Below, in pieces: positions 7,410 to 15,927 of a DNA stretch of 47,815 nt. Origin of the DNA: SZUA-365 sp034002405. Its GTDB lineage: Bacteria; Bacteroidota; Ignavibacteria; SZUA-365. Position 1 is the first letter of the stretch, and each line of letters begins with the position of its first letter. The DNA is taken from contig JAVFAS010000021.1 in assembly GCA_034002405.1 (NCBI GenBank), positions 1-47,815 on the forward strand. Reading direction: 5' to 3'. The translations under genes and the position numbers were made by a program. Under the pieces are notes generated by a model. That model worked only from the letters and a program-made list of their open reading frames with translations. It was not told where the DNA came from and did not search any database.

Positions 7410-8951
7410 ATGCCTGACAACGAATCGAACGACATCCTCATCGTCGATGACGAAGAGCTCATCTGTTTCGTGCTCACACATCTGTTGCGTATGCACGGAT
7501 TCTCCGCGCGCACGGCGGGACGCGGTGACGTCGCGTTGCGGATGATCGAGGAGCGCCGGCCCGATCTGGTGCTCATGGATATCCGCATGCCCGGTATGAG
7601 TGGGTACGAGGTGCTGGCGAAAATCCGGGAACAGGATCCCTTCACCCCGGTCGTTCTCATGACCGCGCTCGCGAGCGTCCGCGATGCGGTCGACGCGATG
7701 CGGGCGTCGGCCTGCGACTATATCGCCAAGCCGTTCGATAATGCCCATATGATCCAGACCGTGCGGCAGGCGCTGGAAACCGCGGCGCGGCAGCGCGCCG
7801 AGGACGCCGCCGCGCGGGTGCAGGTCCTGCCCCCACAGTTCTCCGCGATGGGACACAGCGCCGCCATCCACGACCTGGCGCGGCAGGCGTCCCGCCTCCT
7901 GTATGGCGCGTCGCCCGTGCTGATCGTCGGGGAAGTCGGGAGCGGGAAACGCCGCGTGGCGCATATCCTGCATCAACTCGCGGGCCGCGACGGCGCCTTT
8001 GTCGACGTCGAATGCACGGGCGCGGACGACGCGCTCCTGCACCGGGAGCTGTTTGGCACCGAGGCGGGAGAGCGCACCGGTGTGGAACAGGATCCGGGCG
8101 CGTTTCGCCGCGCGGCGGGCGGTACACTGCTGCTCGATGAGGTGACGGACATCCCGGCGGCGCTGCAGGATACGCTTGCGGACATCCTCCGTGAACGCCG
8201 CATCCCTTCCGATTTCGAACCGCGTACCGCCGCGACCGCGGCGGGGAATCGTATCACCACCGTGATCTGCGCCGCGACGGTCGGGAAGGACGATGACATC
8301 ACCGGACTGAACCTCACTCCCCGCATGCGCGCGCTGTTCGACGTGGCCGTGCACCCCGATGCGGCTGTGCACCCCGACGCGGCCGTGCACTCCGATGCGG
8401 CCGTGCACCCCGATGCGGCCGTGCACCCCGATGCGGCCGTGCACCCCGATGCGGCCGTGCACCCCGATGCGGCCGTGCTGCGGGTGCCGCCGTTGCGGGA
8501 ACGGCGAGAGGATATTCCGATGATTGCATCCGATATTCTTGCCGAGGCGAACCGTCAGCTCGGAACGACGGTGAGCGGCATCGATACGGATGCGATGGCG
8601 CGGCTGGTCGGGGCCCCCTGGCCCGGCAACGTGACGCAGCTCCGCTCCGTGCTGCGCCGCGCGGCGCTGACCGCGCAGGATCGCATCCGGAACAGCGACC
8701 TTGACTCGCTGCTGCCCGCCGGTCCCGACGATGCGTCCCTGCGTCCCCCGCCGATCACGGCGCCGCTCCGGGAACAGGTACGTCACCATACCGCCGCGGT
8801 CGAACGGCAGGTGATCTTCGAGACGCTGAAGAAAACCGGATGGAACAAGTCGAAGGCCTCGCGAATGCTCGGGGTCACATACAAGACACTGCTGAAAAAG
8901 GTCAATGAATTCGGCCTCGAACGAGGCGCGGAATTCCGGACCGGAAAATAG
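7410..8951 (+). CDS. NtrC-like response regulator with degenerate AAA+ domain and hexapeptide expansion
   Basis: From the ATG at 7410 the product has 513 residues. The reading frame is open back to 7158, but the receiver fold starts right after this ATG. The receiver domain (1-120) has acidic DD at 13-14, phospho-acceptor Asp57 (LVLMDIRMPG), Thr in LMTALAS and Lys in AKPFDN. The AAA+ domain (~145-420) has a Walker A-like GEVGSGKR and Walker B GTLLLDEV. The sigma-54-contacting GAFTGA loop is absent: after ELFG comes TEAGERTGVEQDPGAF. Between the RALFDV strand and PPLRERREDIP sit seven VHPDAA units (residues 314-355). A Fis-type HTH (WNKSKASRMLGVTYKTLLKK) ends the protein. It pairs with the kinase 12 bases downstream. 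Sigma-54 activation is doubtful. Confidence 0.85.
   Translation: MPDNESNDILIVDDEELICFVLTHLLRMHGFSARTAGRGDVALRMIEERRPDLVLMDIRMPGMSGYEVLAKIREQDPFTPVVLMTALASVRDAVDAMRASACDYIAKPFDNAHMIQTVRQALETAARQRAEDAAARVQVLPPQFSAMGHSAAIHDLARQASRLLYGASPVLIVGEVGSGKRRVAHILHQLAGRDGAFVDVECTGADDALLHRELFGTEAGERTGVEQDPGAFRRAAGGTLLLDEVTDIPAALQDTLADILRERRIPSDFEPRTAATAAGNRITTVICAATVGKDDDITGLNLTPRMRALFDVAVHPDAAVHPDAAVHSDAAVHPDAAVHPDAAVHPDAAVHPDAAVLRVPPLRERREDIPMIASDILAEANRQLGTTVSGIDTDAMARLVGAPWPGNVTQLRSVLRRAALTAQDRIRNSDLDSLLPAGPDDASLRPPPITAPLREQVRHHTAAVERQVIFETLKKTGWNKSKASRMLGVTYKTLLKKVNEFGLERGAEFRTGK
8349..8474 (+). repeat. In-frame 18-bp tandem repeat coding for VHPDAA
   Basis: Seven units of GTGCACCCCGATGCGGCC with few substitutions (unit 3 codes for VHSDAA) lie inside the AAA+ domain of the regulator gene. 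The period is a whole number of codons, so copy-number change keeps the frame. Confidence 0.95.
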
Positions 8952-8963
8952 GGAGTTCCTTCA

Positions 8964-10037
8964 ATGAAAAAATCCGGCGATGTGCTTCCCGCGCCGCTCG
9001 AACAGTTCCTGCCACTTCTTCCCGATGCGGTGTATTTGCTCGACGCCGCGGGGGTGATCCTCTCCGTGAATCCGGCCGTCACTCGCGACACGGGATGGAG
9101 CGCGGATGCGTTGATCGGACGTACGCTGACGGACGCGCTGCTCTTCACGCCGGCCTTCCGCGCCATGCTGCTCGGACGCCTCCGCGACGATGGACGCTGG
9201 GAAGGGGAATCCGAACGCATCATGCCCGACGGCAGTATCCGCGCGGTGCATGCCACATGGCAACGGCTCGCCACACCGATCAACCGCGCCGTCTTTCTCG
9301 GCATCGAGCGCGATATCAGCGAGCAGCGTGCGTGGGAAGGGGAATTCGAGCAGTCGCGCAAGCTTGCGAAAATCGGTATCCTCGCCGAGGGCATCGCGCA
9401 TGAACTGCGCAATCCGCTCAGCTACACGCTCTCGGCGGCTCAGCTGCTCGACGGACCCGGACTGACCGACGATGTGCGGCGGCAATGCGTGCAGACCATC
9501 GCCACCGGAGTGAAGAAAGCCGGGATGATCGTCGACAACCTTCTCTCGCTCGGCAAACCTCGTTCGCAGGTCACGCGGACCCGGGTCACGCTGGCGCAGA
9601 CCATCACGGAAGCGATCGAGGCCACGTCGACGCATCCGCATTTCGCGTGTACACGATTCACACAGAAACTGGCGCGCGGTCTCGCGGTCACCGGCAATCA
9701 CGACATGCTTGTGCAGGTCTTCCACAATGTCATCACCAACGCGCTTAACGAAATGCCGCACGGCGGGGAAATCACTGTTCATGGCGAACGCGGCACCGAG
9801 GGGGTGTGCGTGCGCGTGACCGATACGGGACCGGGCGTGAGCGAGGAACAGCGGGAGCATCTCTTCGATCCGTTTTTCACCGCGTCCTCGAGCGGCACGG
9901 GGACGGGCCTGGGGCTGACGCTCAGCTACTTCATCATGAAGGAACACGGCGGAAGCATCGACGTCGCCTCCGATTCCGGCGCGGGTGCGACATTCATCCT
10001 CAACTTCCCGCCCGTCTCGGAAATGGATGCGGGCTGA
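8964..10037 (+). CDS. Soluble PAS-domain sensor histidine kinase
   Basis: A 357-residue product with no membrane segment. A PAS domain (~10-120) is followed by a HisKA H-box with His146 (EGIAHELRNPLSY) and an HATPase domain showing the N-box (HNVITNALNE), G1 (VTDTGPGVSEE), F-box (LFDPFF) and G2 (GTGTGLGLTLSYFI). It lies 12 bases after the response regulator stop and should phosphorylate Asp57 of that protein. The lack of a transmembrane part means that the signal is cytoplasmic or comes through the PAS ligand. GGGAG precedes the ATG. This arrangement is typical of NtrB/AtoS-type pairs. Confidence 0.9.
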   Translation: MKKSGDVLPAPLEQFLPLLPDAVYLLDAAGVILSVNPAVTRDTGWSADALIGRTLTDALLFTPAFRAMLLGRLRDDGRWEGESERIMPDGSIRAVHATWQRLATPINRAVFLGIERDISEQRAWEGEFEQSRKLAKIGILAEGIAHELRNPLSYTLSAAQLLDGPGLTDDVRRQCVQTIATGVKKAGMIVDNLLSLGKPRSQVTRTRVTLAQTITEAIEATSTHPHFACTRFTQKLARGLAVTGNHDMLVQVFHNVITNALNEMPHGGEITVHGERGTEGVCVRVTDTGPGVSEEQREHLFDPFFTASSSGTGTGLGLTLSYFIMKEHGGSIDVASDSGAGATFILNFPPVSEMDAG

Positions 10038-10172
10038 TTCCGGTCCCCGTCACGACGAAACACCACGAACGTGACTGAACGCGACGCGTCGCGATGTTGT
10101 TCTGCGTATATTGCGATGTGGCGCATCCGTACGCCGCATCATTGATTTCTTACGAATAATCGAGGCAGTTCC

Positions 10173-11279
10173 ATGGCAACATCCGCCACCTTCAACGAAC
10201 AGGATGTGCGCAATGCGCTGCGCGGCGTTCCCGCTCCCTTCATGAGCCTGGATGTCGTCGCGGCCGACATGGTGCACGATATATCAATTGAAGATACGAA
10301 TATCCGTTTTACAGTCGAGACGAAGGTTCCCCCGCGATTCGTGCGCGACGACCTGGAGGCGTCGTTGCGCGGCGCGCTCGCGCGGCATCTCCCCTCGCTC
10401 GGCACGGTCACCATCGACCTGCGGATGAACATCCCGTCCGCCGGCGACGCGATGAAAAAGAGTGTCGTGCCGGGCGTGGCCAACACCATCGCCATTTCCA
10501 GCGGCAAGGGCGGTGTGGGCAAGTCCACCGTGGCCGTCAATCTCGCTGTTGCCCTGGCACAGGCCGGCGCGCGGGTGGGACTGATCGACGCCGACATCTA
10601 CGGTCCGAGCATCCCCCTCATGATGGATGTCACCGAACAGCCCCAGGCCTACTCCGACGGCGGGAAGACCCGCATGCTGCCGGTCGAGCGCCACGGCGTG
10701 CAGTTGATGTCGATCGGGTTTTTGGTCAAGCCCGAGGACGCGCTGATCTGGCGCGGTCCGATGGCCAGCGGCGCGCTCAAGCAATTCCTCAGCGATGTCG
10801 ACTGGAATGAACTCGACTATCTGCTGTTCGACATGCCCCCGGGCACGGGTGACATCCAGCTCACGCTGTCGCAGAGTCTGCCGCTGAGCGGCGCGTTGAT
10901 CGTCACCACGCCGCAGGATATCGCCCTCGCCGACGCGCGCAAGGGCGTGCGCATGTTCGAGAAAGTCTCGGTGCCCATTCTCGGACTGGTCGAGAACATG
11001 TCCTACTACATCTGTTCCCACTGCGGCGAACGGGACGAGATCTTCGATTACGGCGGCGGACGACGCACGGCGGAAGATCTCGGCGTTCCGTTTCTCGGTG
11101 AGATTCCCATCACCACGCGGGTGCGTGTCGGTGGTGACCAGGGCGTTCCCATCGTGGCGCTCGATCCCGACAGTCCCGTCGCGGCGAGCTTCCGCGAAAC
11201 GGCGATGCAACTCGCCGGTGCGATCAGCGAACGGAACCTGACGGCCCCGTCGGCACCGGCTATCGATATTTCACTCTGA
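10173..11279 (+). CDS. mrp: Mrp/NBP35-family iron-sulfur cluster carrier ATPase
   Basis: A 368-residue product with an N-terminal MIP18/DUF59-like domain (~5-90) and a P-loop NTPase domain starting with the deviant Walker A SSGKGGVGKST (109-119), then DADIYGPSIP and FDMPPGTGD. The CxxC pair in YYICSHCGE bridges a cluster between subunits in this family. It carries Fe-S clusters to apo-proteins in the cytoplasm. It is first in a run with nfu, nadK and a thioredoxin-like gene; the nfu partner next door supports the role. A 14-bp palindrome (CGCGACGCGTCGCG, 10080-10093) lies in the 135-base leader. Confidence 0.93.
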   Translation: MATSATFNEQDVRNALRGVPAPFMSLDVVAADMVHDISIEDTNIRFTVETKVPPRFVRDDLEASLRGALARHLPSLGTVTIDLRMNIPSAGDAMKKSVVPGVANTIAISSGKGGVGKSTVAVNLAVALAQAGARVGLIDADIYGPSIPLMMDVTEQPQAYSDGGKTRMLPVERHGVQLMSIGFLVKPEDALIWRGPMASGALKQFLSDVDWNELDYLLFDMPPGTGDIQLTLSQSLPLSGALIVTTPQDIALADARKGVRMFEKVSVPILGLVENMSYYICSHCGERDEIFDYGGGRRTAEDLGVPFLGEIPITTRVRVGGDQGVPIVALDPDSPVAASFRETAMQLAGAISERNLTAPSAPAIDISL

Positions 11280-11295
11280 CACGGAGGAGCGGCGG

Positions 11296-11544
11296 ATGGC
11301 GATCGAGGATCTGGAAGCCACCCGGCAACTGCTGATCGCGGCGCTCGAGGATGTGCGTCCTTTTCTGCGGGAGGACGGCGGCGACGTCGAACTCGTGTCC
11401 GTCTCGCCTGACGGCATCGTCGAGGTGCGCTTTCTCGGCGAATGCGCGTCCTGCTCGCTCGCCATCATGACCCTGCGCGCCGGCATCGAACGGACGCTGC
11501 TGCTCGCGTGTCCCGAACTCCGTCGCATCGAGTTGGTGCCATGA
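11296..11544 (+). CDS. NifU C-terminal domain (Nfu-type) Fe-S scaffold
   Basis: An 82-residue product made only of the Nfu domain: VRPFLREDGGDVELV followed by Cys50 and Cys53 in GECASCSLAIMTLRAGIE. The CxxC binds a [4Fe-4S] cluster in a homodimer and passes it on, plausibly via the Mrp carrier encoded 16 bases upstream. GGAGCGG precedes the start. The stop overlaps the start of nadK (ATGA), so the two are translationally coupled. Confidence 0.92.
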   Translation: MAIEDLEATRQLLIAALEDVRPFLREDGGDVELVSVSPDGIVEVRFLGECASCSLAIMTLRAGIERTLLLACPELRRIELVP

Positions 11545-12449
11545 ACACGGCACGGACTTTCGGCCTCTTCGGGAACATCGAGAAAAGCACGGCCGTCGAT
11601 GCCCTGCGGCAGACCGTGGCGTATCTCGACCGTCGCGGCATCGGCTATGCCATCGAACAGGATATCGCGGCGCTGCTGCCGACGTCGGACTCCGTGGTCC
11701 GCCATGCCGCCAGCCGTGCGGATATCGCCGCCGCGGTGGATGTCGTCATTGTGTTTGGCGGTGACGGGACCTTGCTCGCAAGCATCCAGCACACGCTGCC
11801 GCATGACACTCCGGTGCTGGGCGTCAATCTCGGCAAGCTTGGCTTCCTCTCCGATGTGGGCGTCGACGAGGTGTTCTGGGCCGTCGAGGAAATACTCGCC
11901 GGACGTTTTCATGTCGAGCGCCGCATGACGCTCTCGGGCAGGCGGAGGGGGGAGACGCGGCAGTGGCATGCGCTCAACGATATCGTCCTGGCGAAAAGCG
12001 GACGCACGAAGGTGATCAGTATCGACGCGTACGTCAATGACCAGTTCCTCGCGTCGTTCTTCGCCGACGGCATCATCATCTCCACGCCGACGGGCTCGAC
12101 GGCGTATTCGCTGGCGACGGGGGGACCGGTGGTCGTTCCGTCGAGCAACGTGATTGTCATCAGCCCGATCAGCGCGCACACCCTGACCGCGCGGCCGGTC
12201 ATCGTTGCCAGTGACAGCGTGATCACCGTGTGTGCCCGTACCGAGGAAGGATCGGCGTTCGCGATGGCCGACGGCGTGGCGATTCTCGACGAACAAGCCA
12301 GCATCGAACTCGAGATCTCGCGCGGCGCGCACAGCGCCGCGCTGGTCAAGGGCCTCGGCCCGCGGTATTTCGAGACGCTTCGCGCCAAGCTCAGCTGGGC
12401 CCAGGACGGCCGCATCCGTCCCGATGGCGCCGGGGCGTCGCGGACATGA
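11541..12449 (+). CDS. nadK: NAD kinase
   Basis: A 302-residue product with the family hallmarks: GGDGTLLAS (73-80), GVNLGKLGFLSD, the conserved ND in HALNDIVLAKSG, and FADGIIISTPTGSTAYSLATGGP. It makes NADP from NAD using ATP or polyphosphate in the cytoplasm. The ATG overlaps the nfu stop (ATGA), which fixes the start. Length is normal for the family. Confidence 0.96.
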   Translation: MNTARTFGLFGNIEKSTAVDALRQTVAYLDRRGIGYAIEQDIAALLPTSDSVVRHAASRADIAAAVDVVIVFGGDGTLLASIQHTLPHDTPVLGVNLGKLGFLSDVGVDEVFWAVEEILAGRFHVERRMTLSGRRRGETRQWHALNDIVLAKSGRTKVISIDAYVNDQFLASFFADGIIISTPTGSTAYSLATGGPVVVPSSNVIVISPISAHTLTARPVIVASDSVITVCARTEEGSAFAMADGVAILDEQASIELEISRGAHSAALVKGLGPRYFETLRAKLSWAQDGRIRPDGAGASRT

Positions 12450-12483
12450 CCGACGTTTCATTGTCTCAATCGAGGAAGGATCC

Positions 12484-13104
12484 ATGAAGCGATTTCTTTG
12501 CATCACCGCAATTCTCCTTTTCACTGTCGGCACCGCGGCGCGGGCGCAGGACGCGCCCGTGCTCACCGGTCCGATCGGCATCGCCGATCTGCTCGACCTG
12601 CCTGGCTGGTTCGGTGAGGATTTTCTCTCCTACACACCCATGCCCGTCTACCTCGCGGACATCCCACGGCATATCGAGGATGTGGAGATCCTTTGTTTTC
12701 TCGGGACCTGGTGTTCCGACAGCCGACGGGAAGTGCCGCGCATGATCCGCTTGCTCCAGGCGACGAATCGTCCGCCCGAGACGATGCGGATGATCGGCCT
12801 CGACCGTGCGAAACGCAGTCCCGATGCACTCGAGGCGCGCTACGCCATCGAGCGCGTGCCGACCTTCATTTTCTTTCGTGACGGCGAGGAAATCGGCCGC
12901 ATCGTCGAGGCCCCGCTCGGATCGCTGGAAAAGGACATGCTCGGCATCATCGATCCCGACGCGGGAAAGGGTGACGGCACCACCCCGCCCGAACGAGACG
13001 GGATCCCCGTCGACGCGGAAGGAAACATCCCGCGTGACGATGGAAGCATGGAAGTCGAGCCACCCAGCGACGCCGATGCCGTGGAGTACGAGTCCGGCAA
13101 GTGA
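12484..13104 (+). CDS. Secreted thioredoxin-like protein with a CSDS active site
   Basis: A 206-residue product with a signal peptide (1-21, ending ARA-Q). The thioredoxin fold contains GTWCSDSRREVPR, so the usual CxxC is C77-S-D-S80 with only the first cysteine, and the cis-proline motif appears as RVPTFIFF. Such single-cysteine forms occur in Bacteroidota thioredoxin-family proteins and may act in glutathione- or thiol-independent exchange; the exact role is unknown. The C-terminal ~40 residues are an acidic, proline-rich tail. GAGGAAGG lies a few bases before the ATG. It lies 34 bases after nadK and is probably in that operon. Confidence 0.82.
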   Translation: MKRFLCITAILLFTVGTAARAQDAPVLTGPIGIADLLDLPGWFGEDFLSYTPMPVYLADIPRHIEDVEILCFLGTWCSDSRREVPRMIRLLQATNRPPETMRMIGLDRAKRSPDALEARYAIERVPTFIFFRDGEEIGRIVEAPLGSLEKDMLGIIDPDAGKGDGTTPPERDGIPVDAEGNIPRDDGSMEVEPPSDADAVEYESGK

Positions 13105-13118
13105 CACGTGACAACGTG

Positions 13119-13188
13119 CCACGAAGGCATGATCCTTCGTGGGGAATCTGAACGGGAGAGCGGCCGCTGGTCGCTCTCCTTGTGTTTT
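13119..13188 (+). terminator. Double hairpin terminator after the redox operon
   Basis: CCACGAAGG / CCTTCGTGG (13119-13142, loop CATGAT) is followed by GGAGAGCG / CGCTCTCC (13155-13179) and then TTGTGTTTT. The second hairpin with its T-rich tail is the likely terminator of the mrp-nfu-nadK-thioredoxin unit. Confidence 0.75.
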
Positions 13189-13217
13189 GCGGCAGTCGTC
13201 CGTAACTTCCGTAATTC

Positions 13218-13243
13218 CTCCCGGGAAACAGATTGCCCGGGAG
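13218..13243 (+). other. Inverted repeat in the leader of the OPT transporter
   Basis: CTCCCGGG and CCCGGGAG are separated by ten bases, about 60 bases before the OPT start codon. It could be an operator or an mRNA leader hairpin. Confidence 0.35.
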
Positions 13244-13306
13244 CGAACCGGGTCGAGCTGAATCCATCTGAACCTATATCAACGTTTCTTTACTCAGGAG
13301 AATTGT

Positions 13307-15394
13307 ATGGCTGAGATGAAACATGTTCCGTTTGTCCCCGCGGACACGGATATGAAGGAGTTTACGCTTCGTGCGTTGCTCATCGGTCTCGTTCTCGCTG
13401 TCGTGCTGGGCGCCGCGAATGCGTACCTGGGCCTCAAGGCCGGGATGACCATCGCGGCGACGTACCCGGCGGCAGTCATCGGCATGGCGCTGCTCAAGGC
13501 CTTGAAGGGGACGATCCTCGAAGAGAACATGGCACGGACCGTCGGCTCCATCGGAGAGTCCGTGGCGGCAGGCGCGATCTTCACGCTGCCCGCGTTCTTC
13601 GTCGCCGGTATCTGGCCGGAATTTTTCACGACGTCGAACTATATCACCTCGACCCTGATTCTGATCTCGGGCGGTGTGCTCGGTATCATGTTCGTCGCCC
13701 TGTTGCGGCGCGTGATGGTCGAGGATCCCGAGCTCCCGTATCCGGAGTCGGTGGCGGCGGCCGAGATCCACAAGGCGGGTCGCGGCAGCGGCGGGGGATC
13801 GAAACTTCTCTTTGGCGCCATGCTCGGAGGAGGTCTCGTCAAGGCCCTCGGAGAATTCAAACTGTTCCTCCCGCTGTGGGAGAAATTCGTGTCCTTCAGC
13901 AAGACCGGCATCACCGGCATGGACAAGATGCCGCTGGCTTCGGGCGGCGAGGGCGTCGCGGGCGCGGGCGGCATGGTGCTGACCTCGTTCAAGATCAGTC
14001 CCGCCTATGTCGGCGTCGGCTATATCATCGGGCCGAAGCTCGCGTCGCTCAACTTCTCGGGCGGCATCATGGCTTGGGGACTTCTGACTCCGATTATCCT
14101 CTATTTCATCGCGCCCTATCTGAACATCGAAGCAATGGTTGCCGCGATTCTCGCGGCGAATCCCTCGATGAGCCCGGAAGCGGCGACGGACAAGGCGTGG
14201 ATCGACTCGGCCTATTCGGTATGGAAATTCATCGTACGGCCCATCGCCATCGGCGGCATGCTCGTCGGCGCGAGCTACACGCTGTTCCGCATGCGCAACA
14301 GCCTGACCGCGGGGATCGCCCGTTCGATCAGTGATGTGAAGAAGGCCGCCTCGGGCCATGCGTCCGATATCGTGCGCACCGAAAAGGACATTCCCTTCAC
14401 CTGGACGCTCATCGGCATCTTCGGTGTCGCGGTCGCGACCTTCCTGATCACCTTCTATCTGTTCGCCACCACCTTCCTGGTCGCCTTCGTGGCCGCCACG
14501 GTCATGATCGTCCTGGCGTTCTTCTTCGCCGCCGTGTCGGGCTACCTGGTTGGCATCATGGGGTCATCGAACAACCCGATCAGCGGTCTGACGCTGACGG
14601 CACTGGTCGTGACCGCCCTCATCATGGTCGTACTCGGGGCCGAGGAGACGCATGGCGTCGCATCGGTGCTCGGCGTGGCTGCCATCGTTTGCGTGGCCGC
14701 CGCGGTCGCGGGCGAGATGCTGCAGGATCTCAAGGCCGGTCACATCCTCGGCGGTACGCCGTGGAAGATGCAGATCGGTGATATCGTCGGCGTCGTGCTC
14801 GCCGGTGTGGTGATGTTCGGCGTGCTGGTCTTCCTCAACAACGGCGACATCGCGAACGGATTGCGCGAGGGCTACACCGGCGGCTTCGGCAGCCGGGAAC
14901 TCCCCGCCCCGCAGGCCAGCCTCATGGCTATTCTCTCCCGTGGTATTGTCGAGCAGCACATGGCCTGGCCGCTGATCATCGTCGGCATGCTCATGGGCGC
15001 GGCCTTCATCCTCATGCAGGTGAAGAGCCCGATGCTCGTCAGCGTCGGCATGTATCTCCCGCTCGAAACCACGTTCGCCATTTTCCTTGGCGGCCTGATG
15101 AAGGGCGTCGTCGACATGGTCAAGGCGAAGCGCAAGGTCAACGCCGCGCAGGATGCGCGGATCGAGAACACAGGCGTCCTGCTCGCCTCCGGACTCATCG
15201 CCGGTGAAGCACTGGTGGGACTCGTCTTCGCGGGCTTTGCCGCCTTCGAGATGTTCCCGGGCGCGGTGTTCAGCAACCCGTCCTTCCTCGTCAGTCTCGT
15301 GGTCATGGGCATCATCGCATGGGTGCTCATCCGCATCCCGGTGCAGAATGCCGGGAGTCCCGACGAACCCGCGCCGCCCTCGGCGGTGCACTGA
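13307..15394 (+). CDS. OPT-family oligopeptide transporter
   Basis: A 695-residue polytopic inner-membrane protein with about 14-16 hydrophobic segments. The N-terminal region (FTLRALLIGLVLAVVLGAANAYLGLKAGMTI, with GESVAAGAIFTLPAFF after it) is typical of the OPT family of proton-coupled peptide or metal-chelate importers. AGGAGA lies 6 bases before the ATG. The gene ends at a strong terminator. The nearby PqqD-like protein and MFS transporter suggest a peptide-handling locus, but the substrate cannot be read from sequence. Confidence 0.92.
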   Translation: MAEMKHVPFVPADTDMKEFTLRALLIGLVLAVVLGAANAYLGLKAGMTIAATYPAAVIGMALLKALKGTILEENMARTVGSIGESVAAGAIFTLPAFFVAGIWPEFFTTSNYITSTLILISGGVLGIMFVALLRRVMVEDPELPYPESVAAAEIHKAGRGSGGGSKLLFGAMLGGGLVKALGEFKLFLPLWEKFVSFSKTGITGMDKMPLASGGEGVAGAGGMVLTSFKISPAYVGVGYIIGPKLASLNFSGGIMAWGLLTPIILYFIAPYLNIEAMVAAILAANPSMSPEAATDKAWIDSAYSVWKFIVRPIAIGGMLVGASYTLFRMRNSLTAGIARSISDVKKAASGHASDIVRTEKDIPFTWTLIGIFGVAVATFLITFYLFATTFLVAFVAATVMIVLAFFFAAVSGYLVGIMGSSNNPISGLTLTALVVTALIMVVLGAEETHGVASVLGVAAIVCVAAAVAGEMLQDLKAGHILGGTPWKMQIGDIVGVVLAGVVMFGVLVFLNNGDIANGLREGYTGGFGSRELPAPQASLMAILSRGIVEQHMAWPLIIVGMLMGAAFILMQVKSPMLVSVGMYLPLETTFAIFLGGLMKGVVDMVKAKRKVNAAQDARIENTGVLLASGLIAGEALVGLVFAGFAAFEMFPGAVFSNPSFLVSLVVMGIIAWVLIRIPVQNAGSPDEPAPPSAVH

Positions 15395-15413
15395 TACGGA
15401 TCGCTGCATGCAG

Positions 15414-15447
15414 CAAGGAATCTCCCGCTTCGTCGGGAGATTCCTTG
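15414..15447 (+). terminator. Terminator after the OPT gene
   Basis: CAAGGAATCTCCCG pairs perfectly over 14 bp with CGGGAGATTCCTTG around CTTCGT, followed by TTGTG. Confidence 0.85.
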
Positions 15448-15515
15448 TTGTGCGCACGTCCCCATCCCCCGGCCGACGCCACGGCCACCGACGTATCCCA
15501 ACGCACACCGCACAC

Positions 15516-15884
15516 ATGTTTGGAAAGAAGAAAAATCCCGCGCTGAATCTCCTCGAACTCGTGCCGAAACACGCACGGGCGTACGACGTCGACACCGACG
15601 GCATCGTGACCGTCCGTGTGCCGCGTTTCAAGTACGACTGGATGTCGCGGCATCTGCTGCCGCGACGGAAGAATCCGCACATCCACACGCGGCTCGATGC
15701 CTACGGCAGCTTCATCTGGCTGCGCATCGACGGCGTGCGCACGGTGGCGGAGATCGGCCAGGAGTTGGACGCGCATTTCGGCGAGGACGTGCGTCCCGTG
15801 TACGACCGCCTGGGCCTGTTCGTCCGCGCGATGCGCGACCGCACGTTCATTGTCCTGCATCACGCCGACGGCACGCCCGTGTAG
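15516..15884 (+). CDS. PqqD-like small protein
   Basis: A 122-residue product with the PqqD/RRE pattern: LDAYGSFIWLRIDGVRTVAEIGQELDAHFGE, then a helix and FIVLHH. PqqD-type domains are winged-helix folds that bind leader peptides of ribosomally made peptides, although many stand-alone copies have other or unknown roles. No precursor peptide or maturase is visible beside it. It lies between an OPT and an MFS transporter, 43 bases before the latter. The ATG at 15516 is chosen because the family similarity starts about 30 residues later and the upstream reading overlaps the OPT gene. It has its own unusual basic N-terminus (FGKKKNP). Confidence 0.7.
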   Translation: MFGKKKNPALNLLELVPKHARAYDVDTDGIVTVRVPRFKYDWMSRHLLPRRKNPHIHTRLDAYGSFIWLRIDGVRTVAEIGQELDAHFGEDVRPVYDRLGLFVRAMRDRTFIVLHHADGTPV

Positions 15885-15927
15885 GCTGAATTCGCCACCT
15901 CATTCACTCCCACAAACGCAAACCGGC

